Positions 25,226 to 33,322 of a stretch of DNA of 47,237 bases are shown here, piece after piece. The DNA comes from Bog-756 sp035949055. GTDB lineage: Bacteria > Actinomycetota > Acidimicrobiia > Acidimicrobiales > RAAP-2. Each line of letters begins with the position of its first letter. Position 1 is the stretch's first letter. The notes under the pieces were generated by a model, which saw nothing but the letters and a program-made list of their open reading frames with translations, was not told the DNA's origin and did not search any database. The stretch lies in contig DASZIO010000009.1 in assembly GCA_035949055.1 (NCBI GenBank), positions 1 to 47,237 of the forward strand, written 5' to 3'. The position numbers and the translations under genes are program-made.

Positions 25226-26149
25226 TCAGGCAGAGGACGCGGCCGAGCGCCGGGTGAGGGCTCCGGAGTCGACGAGGGCCGAGATGGCCAGCTCGCCGAA
25301 CCGGACCGGGTCGGCGATGAGCCACGCGTGCGGGCCCTCGACCACCACGCCGTCCACGCCGGCAGCGCGCCGCAGCTCGTCGAAGGCCGAGCGTGACACC
25401 AGCCGGTCGCGATCGGACCAGACCACGGTGACCGGGATGCCGCGTTCGGCGATGAGCCGCACCTCACGCACCAGGTCGGCGCGTCGGATGAACTCACCGG
25501 TGCGGAACATCCCGAGCGGGTTGTTCAAGAGGTTGGGGATGAAGTCCTCGAGCAAGGTGGGTAGGAGACGGACGAGTTTCGGGGAGTGCAGCAGGTCGGT
25601 GGTGAAGTGCCGCCCCCAGTCCCACACCGGGCGCTGAACCATGGTGCGGACCTCGTCGGGGAACATGGCCCAGGTGGGGCTGCCGATGGTGTTGGCGAGC
25701 AGGAGGGCCGAGACCCGGTCGGGCTGCTGGTAGCTGAACGCGGTGGCGACCCCACCGCCGAACGAGTGACCGGCCACCAGCGCCACCTCGGCCTGTCCGA
25801 CGGTGTCGAGGAACGCTCCGGTCCAGGCGGCGTAGCCGTCGAACGTACGGCGGCGGGCGGGGAGCTCGGGAGTCCCACCGAACCCGGGCAGCGCGGGCGC
25901 GTACACCCGACAGCCGGCACGTCCCATCGCCTCGATGGCCCCGCGGTAGGCGTTGGGCCGCAGCCCCCACCCATGGAGGAACAGCGCGGCCGGTCCCGAC
26001 CCGACCGCCGCGTAGCTGACCCGGTGACCGCCGACGAGAGCGTGCTCCCATTCGACCCGCGGGGAGCCGGCGGGCGCGCCGACTTCAGCATCGTGGTCGG
26101 GCGATCCCTCGTCCCGGTCCGCCGACGCGCGCGCCCCTTCTTTCGACAT
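25226..26149 (-). CDS. alpha/beta hydrolase
   Basis: A 307-residue alpha/beta-fold hydrolase. The oxyanion region is LFLHGWGLRPNAY. The nucleophile is S129 in VAGHSFGGG. The acid is likely in VVWSDRDRLV, and the base is in VVEGPHAWLIADP. The first 30 residues are acidic and Ala/Gly-rich. The fold fits esterases or C-C hydrolases; no substrate can be named. It is divergent from the DUF929 gene (215 bp gap) and 98 bp from the NUDIX gene ahead on the same strand. Confidence 0.85.
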   Translation of the reverse strand: MSKEGARASADRDEGSPDHDAEVGAPAGSPRVEWEHALVGGHRVSYAAVGSGPAALFLHGWGLRPNAYRGAIEAMGRAGCRVYAPALPGFGGTPELPARRRTFDGYAAWTGAFLDTVGQAEVALVAGHSFGGGVATAFSYQQPDRVSALLLANTIGSPTWAMFPDEVRTMVQRPVWDWGRHFTTDLLHSPKLVRLLPTLLEDFIPNLLNNPLGMFRTGEFIRRADLVREVRLIAERGIPVTVVWSDRDRLVSRSAFDELRRAAGVDGVVVEGPHAWLIADPVRFGELAISALVDSGALTRRSAASSA

Positions 26150-26364
26150 GGGCGGTCAGTGTAGGCGTGATGACCAGCCCAGAGGCTGTTTTGCCACGGC
26201 GGGACGCCGAGCGGACGCCAGCCGTGGCGGGCCGACTCGGCCGACCGGGGACCGGCTCGGGAGCGGGCCCGAGGGGACGATTCGGACCCGGCCGACCACA
26301 GGCGCCCTGGCCGACACGTTACGCTCGGTCGACCCACCAAACGGATCGAGGACTCCCGCACCAG

Positions 26365-27468
26365 ATGGCACCGGAACAGGAAAAGACCAAGACCGGGGGG
26401 AACAAGCCCAAGCCGCAGAACAGCCAAGCCCGCGCCGGTCAGAGTGCCAAGGACCGCAGCCGGGCCCAGAGCCGAGCGGTCTCCCCCAAGGCCCCGACCG
26501 GGAAGTCCGGGCGGGCCAAAGGCGCCCCGTCGTCCGGAAAGGGAGGGAACACACCGCGCCCGCCCGCCCCCGGCCGCCCGGCGCCGGCCCAACCGCAGAG
26601 GCGTGGCATCTCGGGCGCCATGATGGCCTGGGGTGCGGTCGGCCTGGTCGTGGTCATCGTCGTCGTGCTGGTCATCGTAAAAGTCACGACGTCGTCGACA
26701 AACAACTCCTACACGCCGACCACGGCGGCGCCCGCATCGGTGGTCCACGACGTGACCAACATCCCAGCCTCGGTCTACAACACCGTGGGCATCAATTCGC
26801 CGACCGTCCCGGTGAGCCCGCCAACCGTGCTGAGCAACCAGCCGCCCATGACACTCAACGGCAAGTCACCGGCCATGCTCTATTACGGCGCCGAGTACTG
26901 CCCGTACTGCGCCGCCGAACGCTGGGCCATGACCGCAGCCCTGTCCCGGTTCGGCACCTGGTCCAACCTCAAGATCACCGCATCGTCGCACACCGATGTT
27001 GCAGCCATGACCCATACTCTCAGCTACCGCGGGGCCACCTTCACCAGCCCCTACCTCAACTTCACCGGGATCGAGCAATTCAGCACGGTCCCGTCTTCGA
27101 CGAGTTCGAGCGGGTTTGCCATCTTGGAGAACCCGACGGCAGAGGAGCAGGCCATCCTCGCCAAGTACAGCAGCTCGAAGTACAACCCCAACGCCACCAC
27201 TCAAGGCGGCATCTCATTCCCCTTCGTCAACATCAACAACCAGGCCCTTATCTCGGGAGCCAGCTACAACCCGACCATCCTGGCCGGCCAGACGTGGAGC
27301 CAGATCGCCAGCGGCCTGAGCGACCCCACCAACCCGGCGACCCAGGCCATCGTGGCCACGGCCAACTACATCACCGCCGCCATCTGCGCCTCCACCAAGG
27401 GTGCGCCGGCTTCGGTGTGCCAGAGCCCCGGAGTCCAGGCTGCGGCCAGGGCCCTCAAACTGGGCTGA
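26365..27468 (+). CDS. DUF929-type membrane-anchored thioredoxin-like protein A
   Basis: A 367-residue protein. A long cytoplasmic leader rich in Lys, Pro, Gly and Ser (residues 1-85) precedes one membrane span (about 88-110, AWGAVGLVVVIVVVLVIV). The extracytoplasmic part has a CPYC active-site-like motif at C179/C182 in YYGAEYCPYCAAERWAM, followed by DUF929-type sequence. Start ATG 26365; the frame extends upstream without similarity. A TACGCT hexamer at 26320-26325 could be a -10. VKOR and a second DUF929 protein follow. The likely role is thiol-disulfide exchange on exported proteins, inferred from motif and neighbours. Confidence 0.8.
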   Translation: MAPEQEKTKTGGNKPKPQNSQARAGQSAKDRSRAQSRAVSPKAPTGKSGRAKGAPSSGKGGNTPRPPAPGRPAPAQPQRRGISGAMMAWGAVGLVVVIVVVLVIVKVTTSSTNNSYTPTTAAPASVVHDVTNIPASVYNTVGINSPTVPVSPPTVLSNQPPMTLNGKSPAMLYYGAEYCPYCAAERWAMTAALSRFGTWSNLKITASSHTDVAAMTHTLSYRGATFTSPYLNFTGIEQFSTVPSSTSSSGFAILENPTAEEQAILAKYSSSKYNPNATTQGGISFPFVNINNQALISGASYNPTILAGQTWSQIASGLSDPTNPATQAIVATANYITAAICASTKGAPASVCQSPGVQAAARALKLG

Positions 27469-27487
27469 CCCGCAGCAAGAGGTCAGC

Positions 27488-27973
27488 GTGTCGACACCGC
27501 GATGGCAGCCGGTCGCCACACTGCTGTTGGCCCTCTTCGGGCTCGGTGTATCCGTCTATCTGACGATCACCCATTTCGACAAGGTCGCACTGGTCTGCTC
27601 GGACAGCGGGACGATCAACTGCGCCAAGGTCACCACCAGCCCGCAGTCGGTCATCTTCGGTATTCCCGTGGCCATGCTCGGCCTCTTCTATTTCGTTCCG
27701 ATGGTGCTCCTCTGCCTCCCGGCAGCCTGGCGCTCCAGCGACCGCCGGGTGCACCTGGCCCGACTGGGTCTCGCCGTCGTAGGTGTGGGGATGATCCTCT
27801 ACCTGCTGATTGCTGAACTCTTCATCATCAAGGCCATCTGCCTGTGGTGCTCCTCGGTGCACGTGGTCACGTTCTTCCTGTTCGTGATCATCGCGACCGC
27901 CTCACCGATGGTGCTCTCGTCCGAGCACGCCCTGTCCGGCGGGGCGCACAGCACCCCGAGCGGCCGGGGCTAG
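27488..27973 (+). CDS. vitamin K epoxide reductase (VKOR) family protein
   Basis: A 161-residue, four-span membrane protein. The loop cysteines are C37 and C45 (ALVCSDSGTINCAKV) and the active CxxC is C118/C121 (AICLWCSS), as in bacterial VKORs that reoxidise DsbA-like partners with quinone. It lacks the fused thioredoxin domain found in many bacterial VKORs. Flanking DUF929 proteins with CPYC and CPFC motifs are natural partner candidates. Start GTG has AGAGG 6 nt upstream. It lies 19 bp after protein A and 24 bp before protein B, so a single operon is likely. Confidence 0.9.
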   Translation: MSTPRWQPVATLLLALFGLGVSVYLTITHFDKVALVCSDSGTINCAKVTTSPQSVIFGIPVAMLGLFYFVPMVLLCLPAAWRSSDRRVHLARLGLAVVGVGMILYLLIAELFIIKAICLWCSSVHVVTFFLFVIIATASPMVLSSEHALSGGAHSTPSGRG

Positions 27974-27997
27974 ACGCATCGGACGCCCAACGGTCCC

Positions 27998-28930
27998 GTG
28001 ACCGACCCGGACCCCACCGGTCTGGAACCGGGCCACGCCGCCCCGTCGACCGAGGTCGACCCGCCACCGCCGGATGTGACCCCGAGGAGCCGGACCATCC
28101 GCTTCGCCTGGATCGCGGTGGTGGTCATCTTGGTGGCCGTGGTCGTCCTCGTGGCCTACGCCCTCACCAACCCACCCTCCACCCCGCGCACGGTGCACCG
28201 CCCGGCGACCGCCGACGACGTGATCTCGGCCCTCAACGGCGTCCCCTCCTCGGTGTTCGACACGGTGGGCGTGACGGCCCCGACCACGCCGTTGGTGGTT
28301 CCGACCGTGCTCGGCGGCCAGACACCGCTCGTGTCACACGGGAAGCCGGAGGTGCTCTACGTCGGCGGCGAATTCTGCCCTTTCTGTGCCGCCCAACGGT
28401 GGCCGCTCATCGTGGCGCTCGCCCGCTTCGGGCACTTCTCCCGGATGACCAACATGCAGTCGTCCCAGTCGTCGGCCTTTCCCGGCATCCAGACCTTCAG
28501 CTTCGTGGGGACCGTCTACACCAGCCGCTACCTGGCGTTCACCGGGATCGAGCTCTACTCGGCGGCGGTCGACGCCCAGGGCGTCTACACCCAGATCGCC
28601 ACGCTCAGCCCGGTGCAGTCGCTCCTCGTCGCCCGCTACGGCACTCCCCCGGCGAAGCGTGGGTCACAGGTGGGCTCGTTCCCCTTCGTCGACATCGGCA
28701 ACGTCATGGTCACGACGACGTCTCCGTTCAGCCCGGCGCTCCTCGTGGGCCAGTCGCAGGGGTCCATCGTCGACGACCTCAGCCAACCGTCCGATCCGAT
28801 CGGTCAGGCCGTCGTGGCCTCGGCCAACTACCTGACCGCGGGAATCTGCTCAGCCACGGGCCAGCGCCCCACCGCCACGTGCACCGACAAGGGCGTCCGC
28901 GCCGCCGCGGCCGCCCTTGCGACGGATTGA
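27998..28930 (+). CDS. DUF929-type membrane-anchored thioredoxin-like protein B
   Basis: A 310-residue paralogue of protein A. A short Pro-rich leader is followed by one membrane span (about 37-57, IAVVVILVAVVVLVAYAL). The CPFC motif is at C127/C130 in YVGGEFCPFCAAQRWPL. The conserved YLAFTGIELYS and SFPFVDIGN blocks align with NFTGIEQFS and SFPFVNINN of protein A. It starts with GTG 24 bp after VKOR. It lacks the long Lys-rich leader of protein A. It is probably the second redox partner of VKOR. Confidence 0.82.
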   Translation: MTDPDPTGLEPGHAAPSTEVDPPPPDVTPRSRTIRFAWIAVVVILVAVVVLVAYALTNPPSTPRTVHRPATADDVISALNGVPSSVFDTVGVTAPTTPLVVPTVLGGQTPLVSHGKPEVLYVGGEFCPFCAAQRWPLIVALARFGHFSRMTNMQSSQSSAFPGIQTFSFVGTVYTSRYLAFTGIELYSAAVDAQGVYTQIATLSPVQSLLVARYGTPPAKRGSQVGSFPFVDIGNVMVTTTSPFSPALLVGQSQGSIVDDLSQPSDPIGQAVVASANYLTAGICSATGQRPTATCTDKGVRAAAAALATD

Positions 28931-28996
28931 CCCGGCCGGGCGCCGGGCCTTACGTCGGTGGTGGCGCTCAGGCGGCTCGGTCGGTGGTCCGGCTGG

Positions 28997-29254
28997 TCAG
29001 CCGGCCCGGCGGTCCACCAACTGCTTGCGCTCCATCTCGTTGAGGCCGCCCCAGATGCCGTGCGGCTCGTGAATCCGGATGGCGTAGTCAAGGCACTCGC
29101 GCCGAACGACACATGTCCGACAGATCGACTTGGCCCGGTCCTCACGCTGCAGCTTCTCGTCCTTGCGCTCAGCGTGGGCGGGCGGGAAGAAGACTTCCGC
29201 CTGCGGCCCACGACACGACGCTTTCAGCTGCCACGTGTCAGGCGTCTGCTCCAC
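28997..29254 (-). CDS. WhiB-family [4Fe-4S] regulator
   Basis: An 85-residue WhiB protein. Four cluster ligands are C14, C45, C48 and C54, followed by the GIWGG turn (66-70) and a basic tail (ERKQLVDRRAG). GTG 29254 gives the usual family length and follows a candidate promoter at 29301-29329. A GTG at 29443 with AGGAG 4 nt upstream would add 63 disordered residues, but lies upstream of that promoter. It is divergent from two ArsA-like ATPases, the place held by whiB4 next to Rv3679-Rv3680 in mycobacteria. Sequence details look closer to WhiB2-type proteins, so no symbol is assigned. Confidence 0.9.
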   Translation of the reverse strand: MEQTPDTWQLKASCRGPQAEVFFPPAHAERKDEKLQREDRAKSICRTCVVRRECLDYAIRIHEPHGIWGGLNEMERKQLVDRRAG

Positions 29255-29300
29255 CTTGCCCAACTCCCCCTTCGCACCCCTCGGGTTCCTCCCGCCAGGG

Positions 29301-29329
29301 AACGTACTCGCCCCCGTCCGCCGAGACAA
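29301..29329 (-). promoter_or_regulatory. candidate whiB promoter
   Basis: On the minus strand TTGTCT (29324-29329), a 17-nt spacer, then TACGTT (29301-29306). The -10 fits TANNNT. Transcription would begin near 29294, about 40 nt before the GTG chosen for the WhiB gene. Confidence 0.5.
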
Positions 29330-29459
29330 GGGGTCTGACCAGGATTTCTGATCGGAAGTGCCCTCGTCGTCCGGGCGCCGGTCACGACTGGGCCCCCGCC
29401 CGGCCACGTCGGTGGATGGGGTAGTCGGGACGGGGTCGGACACTACGCTCCTGGGGGTC

Positions 29460-30479
29460 ATGGACATCAGCGCCTTCTGCACCCAGAGCCGGGTCCTGAT
29501 CGTGGCCGGGAAGGGCGGCGTGGGAAAGACGACCATGGTGGCGGCCCTGGCCCAGGTTGCCGCCCGGGCCGGGCTATCGGTCCTGGTGGTGGAGTTGGAG
29601 GGCCGGCCTGGGGTGGCCAGCGCCTTTGGCAGCACCGAACCCCTCGACTACGACGGAGCGGTCCTCAAGGCGGCGGGTGCCGAACACGCGGGCGGGAACG
29701 ACGGGGCCAGCACCGACCCGGTCCCCAAAGGGGCGGTACGAGCCCGGGTCATCACGCCGGACGATGCGCTCCTCGAGTACCTGGCCGAGCACGGCCTGCG
29801 CCGAGTCTCGAAACGCCTCATGGCATCGGGGATCATCGACCTGGTGGCGGGGGCGATCCCCGGCATCCGGGACATCCTGGTGTTGGGCAAGGTCAAGCAG
29901 ATCGAGCGGAACCGCTTGGCCGACCTGGTGCTGGTCGACGCCCCGGCGACCGGTCACACCATGACGTTCCTCTCGTCGGCGACCGGTCTGCTCGACGCGG
30001 CCCGGGGCGGCCCGATCCGGGCCCAAGCCGCCGACGTGGTGGCCCTCCTGTCAGACCCGGCCCGTTGCCAGGTGGCCCTCGTCACGCTGCCCGAGGAGAT
30101 GCCGGTCAACGAGGCCGTCGAGGCCGCCTACCAGCTGGAGGACAAGGTCGGGATCGCGCTGGGCCCGGTGATCGTGAATGGTTGCTACCCGGACCTCGAC
30201 GGCCTCGCCATACCCGCTGGTCGGGCCGCGGAGGCGGCGGGGGTGGTCCTTCCCGACGCACTCCTCACGTCGCTCGACCGGGCCCGGCAATTCAGGCGCA
30301 CCCGACAGGAGCTCCAGCAGGAGCAGATCGAGCGGTTGGCCCACCAGCTGCCGCTGCCCCAGCTACAGGTGCCGTTCCTGTTCAGCGACTCGATCGGCCC
30401 ACCCGAGCTCGAGGCGCTGAGCGATGCCCTCGCCGCCGGGGTGGTCGCGCTGCCCGATCCGGCCGGGGTGGCGTCGTGA
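29460..30479 (+). CDS. ArsA/Get3-like ATPase, first subunit
   Basis: A 339-residue P-loop ATPase with the deviant Walker A VAGKGGVGKTTMVAAL near residue 16. VVELEGRPGVASAFG follows, and switch II VLVDAPATGHTMTFL. It belongs to the anion-transporting ATPase family, and matches by position the first of the Rv3679-Rv3680 pair, linked in mycobacteria to redox and envelope stress. ATG 29460 is chosen because the frame upstream has no similarity. A TACGCT hexamer ends 10 nt before it. The second ATPase begins 22 bp downstream. There are no arsenic genes nearby, so arsenite export is unlikely. Confidence 0.85.
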   Translation: MDISAFCTQSRVLIVAGKGGVGKTTMVAALAQVAARAGLSVLVVELEGRPGVASAFGSTEPLDYDGAVLKAAGAEHAGGNDGASTDPVPKGAVRARVITPDDALLEYLAEHGLRRVSKRLMASGIIDLVAGAIPGIRDILVLGKVKQIERNRLADLVLVDAPATGHTMTFLSSATGLLDAARGGPIRAQAADVVALLSDPARCQVALVTLPEEMPVNEAVEAAYQLEDKVGIALGPVIVNGCYPDLDGLAIPAGRAAEAAGVVLPDALLTSLDRARQFRRTRQELQQEQIERLAHQLPLPQLQVPFLFSDSIGPPELEALSDALAAGVVALPDPAGVAS

Positions 30480-30501
30480 ACGTCAGCGGGGGCACGAGGC
30501 C

Positions 30502-31656
30502 ATGACCGCGGCCGAGCCACTGTCGATCGAGCAGGTGGTGCGCGAACGGTCGATCATCATCTGCTGCGGGTCCGGCGGCGTGGGGAAGACAACCACGGCT
30601 GCGGCGCTGGCGTTGCAGGCGGCCCGGTCGGGCCGCTCGGTCTGCGTGGTGACCATCGACCCCGCCCGTCGATTGGCCAACGCGCTCGGGGTGGACACGC
30701 TGGCCAACCAACCCACCCGGATCGAAGGCCCCTGGCCCGGGCACCTCCACGCCCTCATGCTCGATCCCAAGGGGACCTTCGACGATCTGGTCCAGCGCTA
30801 CTCGGACTCACCCGAGCAGGCGGAGGACATCAAGGTCAATCGCATCTACCGAAACCTCACCGGCACGCTCTCGGGCACCCAGGAGTACATGGCCATGGAG
30901 AAGCTTTACGAGCTGGTCGAAGAGGGCGGATTCGACCTGGTGGTGGTGGACACGCCCCCAACCCGCAACGCCCTGGACTTCCTCGACGCCCCACGCCGGC
31001 TCACCCGTTTTCTGGAGAACCGGGTGTTCCAAGCACTGATGAAGCCGACCCGGGCCGGCCTCAAGTTCATGGGCGTGGCCGCCCAGGCGTTGCTCCGCAC
31101 CATCTCGCGCGTGGCGGGCGCTGACATCGTGCACGACGCGGTGGCCTTCTTCCAGGCATTCGAGGGGATGGAGGAAGGGTTCCGTACCAGGGCCGCCCGG
31201 GTGCGCGAGCTGTTGACCCAAGGGGACACCGCCTTCATCCTGGTGGCATCCCCCCGCGCCGACTCGGTCGACGAGGCCGTGCACTTCGCCGGCAAGCTGG
31301 CCGAGTCGCAGATGTCGGTGACCGGCCTGATCGTCAACCGCGTGCAGCCCCGATTCGCCGACGACGCCGAGCTGGCCGTCCTGGCCGACAAGGTACAAGT
31401 CGGCAGCGACAGCCCCCTCGGCCAGCTGGTCGAGAACCTCCAGGGCTACACCGCCGCCTCCGACCGGGAGGAGCGCACCTACGCCGAGTTGGTGGCCACG
31501 GTGGCGCCGGCGCCGGTCTACCGGGTCCCCCTGCTGAACAGCGATGTGCACGACCTCGTCGGCCTGGCCACGGTGGCCGACATCCTGTTCCCAGACGGAT
31601 CGGACCACGCGGGGGCCCCGGTCGGGCCCGAGAGTGGGGTTCACCGCGAGCGCTAA
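30502..31656 (+). CDS. ArsA/Get3-like ATPase, second subunit
   Basis: A 384-residue partner ATPase. Walker A is CGSGGVGKTTTAAALAL near residue 22. VTIDPARRLANALG (the A-loop typical of ArsA) and switch II VVVDTPPTRNALDFL follow. The helical region (FMGVAAQALLRTISRVAG) is where Get3 binds client tails. Starts at ATG with GAGG close upstream. Two unlike subunits side by side suggest a heterodimer. The receiver-domain protein follows within 10 bp of the stop. Confidence 0.87.
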   Translation: MTAAEPLSIEQVVRERSIIICCGSGGVGKTTTAAALALQAARSGRSVCVVTIDPARRLANALGVDTLANQPTRIEGPWPGHLHALMLDPKGTFDDLVQRYSDSPEQAEDIKVNRIYRNLTGTLSGTQEYMAMEKLYELVEEGGFDLVVVDTPPTRNALDFLDAPRRLTRFLENRVFQALMKPTRAGLKFMGVAAQALLRTISRVAGADIVHDAVAFFQAFEGMEEGFRTRAARVRELLTQGDTAFILVASPRADSVDEAVHFAGKLAESQMSVTGLIVNRVQPRFADDAELAVLADKVQVGSDSPLGQLVENLQGYTAASDREERTYAELVATVAPAPVYRVPLLNSDVHDLVGLATVADILFPDGSDHAGAPVGPESGVHRER

Positions 31657-31659
31657 CCT
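31654..31659 (+). promoter_or_regulatory. candidate -10 of receiver gene
   Basis: TAACCT, which overlaps the stop codon of the preceding ATPase gene, ends 7 nt before GTG 31667. The spacing suggests a leaderless transcript for the receiver protein, separate from the ATPase operon. Confidence 0.35.
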
Positions 31660-31666
31660 GGTGGTC

Positions 31667-32098
31667 GTGCGGACCATCCTCGTGGCCAGCGACGCCCCGA
31701 CGATGCGGGCCGAAGTCGCGTCGATTGCCGCCCGGCCGGACGTGACCATCCAGGAGGCCCGATCCGGCCCGGACGTGATGATGCAGGTGGCGGAATCCCT
31801 CCCCGACCTTGTCGTCGTCGACCTGCAGATGGGGAACATGGGAGGGATGGCCGTATGCCTCGAGCTCCGTCTCGAGGAGTCGTACGGAAAGATCGGCCAC
31901 GTGCCGGTGCTCATGCTCCTCGACCGGCGCCCCGACGTCTTTCTGGCCAGACGGTCCGGTGCAGAGGGATGGGTGGTCAAGCCGCTCGACCCGATCCGGC
32001 TTCGCCAGGCGATGACCTCCCTGCTGGATGGGAGCACGTACCACGACGAGTCCTACGCACCGCTGTCAGTCGTGTCCGCCGGCGCCGTCGGCGCCTGA
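31667..32098 (+). CDS. single-domain response regulator receiver
   Basis: A 143-residue protein with one receiver domain and no output domain. It begins VRTILVASDAP, with D9 near the acidic pocket. The phospho-acceptor is D52 in LVVVDLQMGNMGG, and the conserved Lys is K105 in GWVVKPLDP. The second acid of the usual DD pair is replaced by Ser. About 20 extra residues follow the last helix. GTG 31661 is an alternative start 2 codons upstream. No kinase gene is in view, so the signalling partner is unknown. Confidence 0.82.
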   Translation: MRTILVASDAPTMRAEVASIAARPDVTIQEARSGPDVMMQVAESLPDLVVVDLQMGNMGGMAVCLELRLEESYGKIGHVPVLMLLDRRPDVFLARRSGAEGWVVKPLDPIRLRQAMTSLLDGSTYHDESYAPLSVVSAGAVGA

Positions 32099-32131
32099 TC
32101 GCTCAACGCCAAAGGGTCGCGTCCACGAATC

Positions 32132-33127
32132 ATGTCCGTCTTCCGACGCAACGACGACGAACCTCCACCAGCCGGTGAGAAGGGCCGCCCCGGCCGGCGG
32201 CGACGGGCCCACGAGGGCGAGCGGGGCCAGCGGAGGGGGGAGCATCGCCGGGCCGGGGGCGGGGCCGACGCCCAGGAGCAATTCATCGTCGACGCCCTAC
32301 ACGACCTGCACGACACCGTGGTCCGGGAGGTCATGACCCCGCGGGTGGACGTTGTAGCCCTGTCCATCCCGCTGAGCGCCGATGCGGTGACCCAGGCGGT
32401 GCGCGAGTCGGGCCACAGCTGCTTCCCGGTATACGGCGACAACCTCGACGATCTGATCGGCGTCCTTTTCGTCAATGACCTCTTCCGGGCGGGGTGGACG
32501 ATGGGCGGGGTCGGCGATGGCTCCGGATCATCCCGGGTGCCCGGCACGCCGCCCGACGGGACCCCGCCGGGCGACTCGGGGGCCATTCCCGCGCCGACGC
32601 CCATCGACATCTCGCGGCGGTTGCGCCAACCGTTCCTCGTACCGGAGTCGCAACTCGTGCTCGAGGTGCTGGCCGAGATGCGCCGCCAGAAGCGGGCGTT
32701 CGCCGTGGTCGTCGACGAGCACGGCGGCGTCGAGGGGGTCCTGACGGTGAAGGACCTGCTCGGCGCGCTGGTCGGCGACCTCCCTGACGAGTTCGACCCC
32801 GGGGATGAGCCGGAGGTGGTCCGCGTCGACGCCAGACGCTGGCTGGTCGACGGCCGGATGAGCGTGGACGACGTACGGGACCGACTGGACATCAACCTGC
32901 CCGAAGGCGAGTACGTGACCCTGGGTGGATTCCTCTTCGACGGCTTCGGGCACATCCCGAGCGAGGGAGAGGCGCTGTCCGTGGACGGGTGGGAGCTCCG
33001 GGTGACCGAGATGGACAAACGGCGCATCGCCAAGGTGGTGGCCAAGCGCCTCCAGCCCGTTCCGGACCCGTCCGAGCCCGAAACCTCCACCGACGACGCG
33101 GGGAGCCGGCAGACCGCGGTCGGGTAG
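32132..33127 (+). CDS. CorC/HlyC-type CBS-domain protein
   Basis: A 331-residue cytoplasmic protein. After a basic, Arg-rich leader (residues 1-45), a CBS pair spans about 60-215 (VMTPRVDVVAL, SCFPVYGDNLDDLIGVLFVNDL, AFAVVVDEHGGVEGVLTVKDLL). An insertion rich in Gly/Ser/Pro sits between the CBS repeats. The C-terminal CorC_HlyC domain covers about 225-305 (WLVDGRMSVDDVRDRL, GFGHIPSEGE). The DUF21 membrane domain is absent, as in E. coli CorC. The role in divalent-cation efflux is inferred from the family. The tRNA-Pro lies 50 bp downstream. Confidence 0.87.
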   Translation: MSVFRRNDDEPPPAGEKGRPGRRRRAHEGERGQRRGEHRRAGGGADAQEQFIVDALHDLHDTVVREVMTPRVDVVALSIPLSADAVTQAVRESGHSCFPVYGDNLDDLIGVLFVNDLFRAGWTMGGVGDGSGSSRVPGTPPDGTPPGDSGAIPAPTPIDISRRLRQPFLVPESQLVLEVLAEMRRQKRAFAVVVDEHGGVEGVLTVKDLLGALVGDLPDEFDPGDEPEVVRVDARRWLVDGRMSVDDVRDRLDINLPEGEYVTLGGFLFDGFGHIPSEGEALSVDGWELRVTEMDKRRIAKVVAKRLQPVPDPSEPETSTDDAGSRQTAVG

Positions 33128-33177
33128 CATCTGCGTGTCCGCAACGGGTCGAGTTCCACCCGCTGTGATCAACCAAA

Positions 33178-33255
33178 CGGGCTGTGGCGCAGCTTGGTTA
33201 GCGCGCTGCGTTCGGGACGCAGAGGTCGCCGGTTCAAATCCGGCCAGCCCGACCA
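33178..33255 (+). tRNA. tRNA-Pro (anticodon CGG), CCA encoded
   Basis: Acceptor stem CGGGCTG/CAGCCCG, a D arm with GCGC, anticodon stem CTGCG/CGCAG with loop TTCGGGA, and T arm GCCGG/CCGGC with TTCAAAT. Anticodon CGG reads CCG. The 3' CCA is encoded at 33253-33255. It marks the boundary to an accessory stretch with an insertion-sequence remnant. Confidence 0.97.
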
Positions 33256-33259
33256 GTGT

Positions 33260-33299
33260 GATGTGTCGAGACATCGGAGACCGATGTGTCGGGACATCG
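33260..33299 (+). repeat. two 17-bp palindromic direct repeats
   Basis: GATGTGTCGAGACATCG at 33260-33276 and GATGTGTCGGGACATCG at 33283-33299 differ at one base, and each is an inverted repeat (GATGT...ACATC). They lie between the tRNA-Pro 3' end and a transposase fragment, so they probably belong to the end of the insertion element. Confidence 0.75.
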
Positions 33300-33322
33300 T
33301 AGACAGCCTGCGTCTGCCGTGC

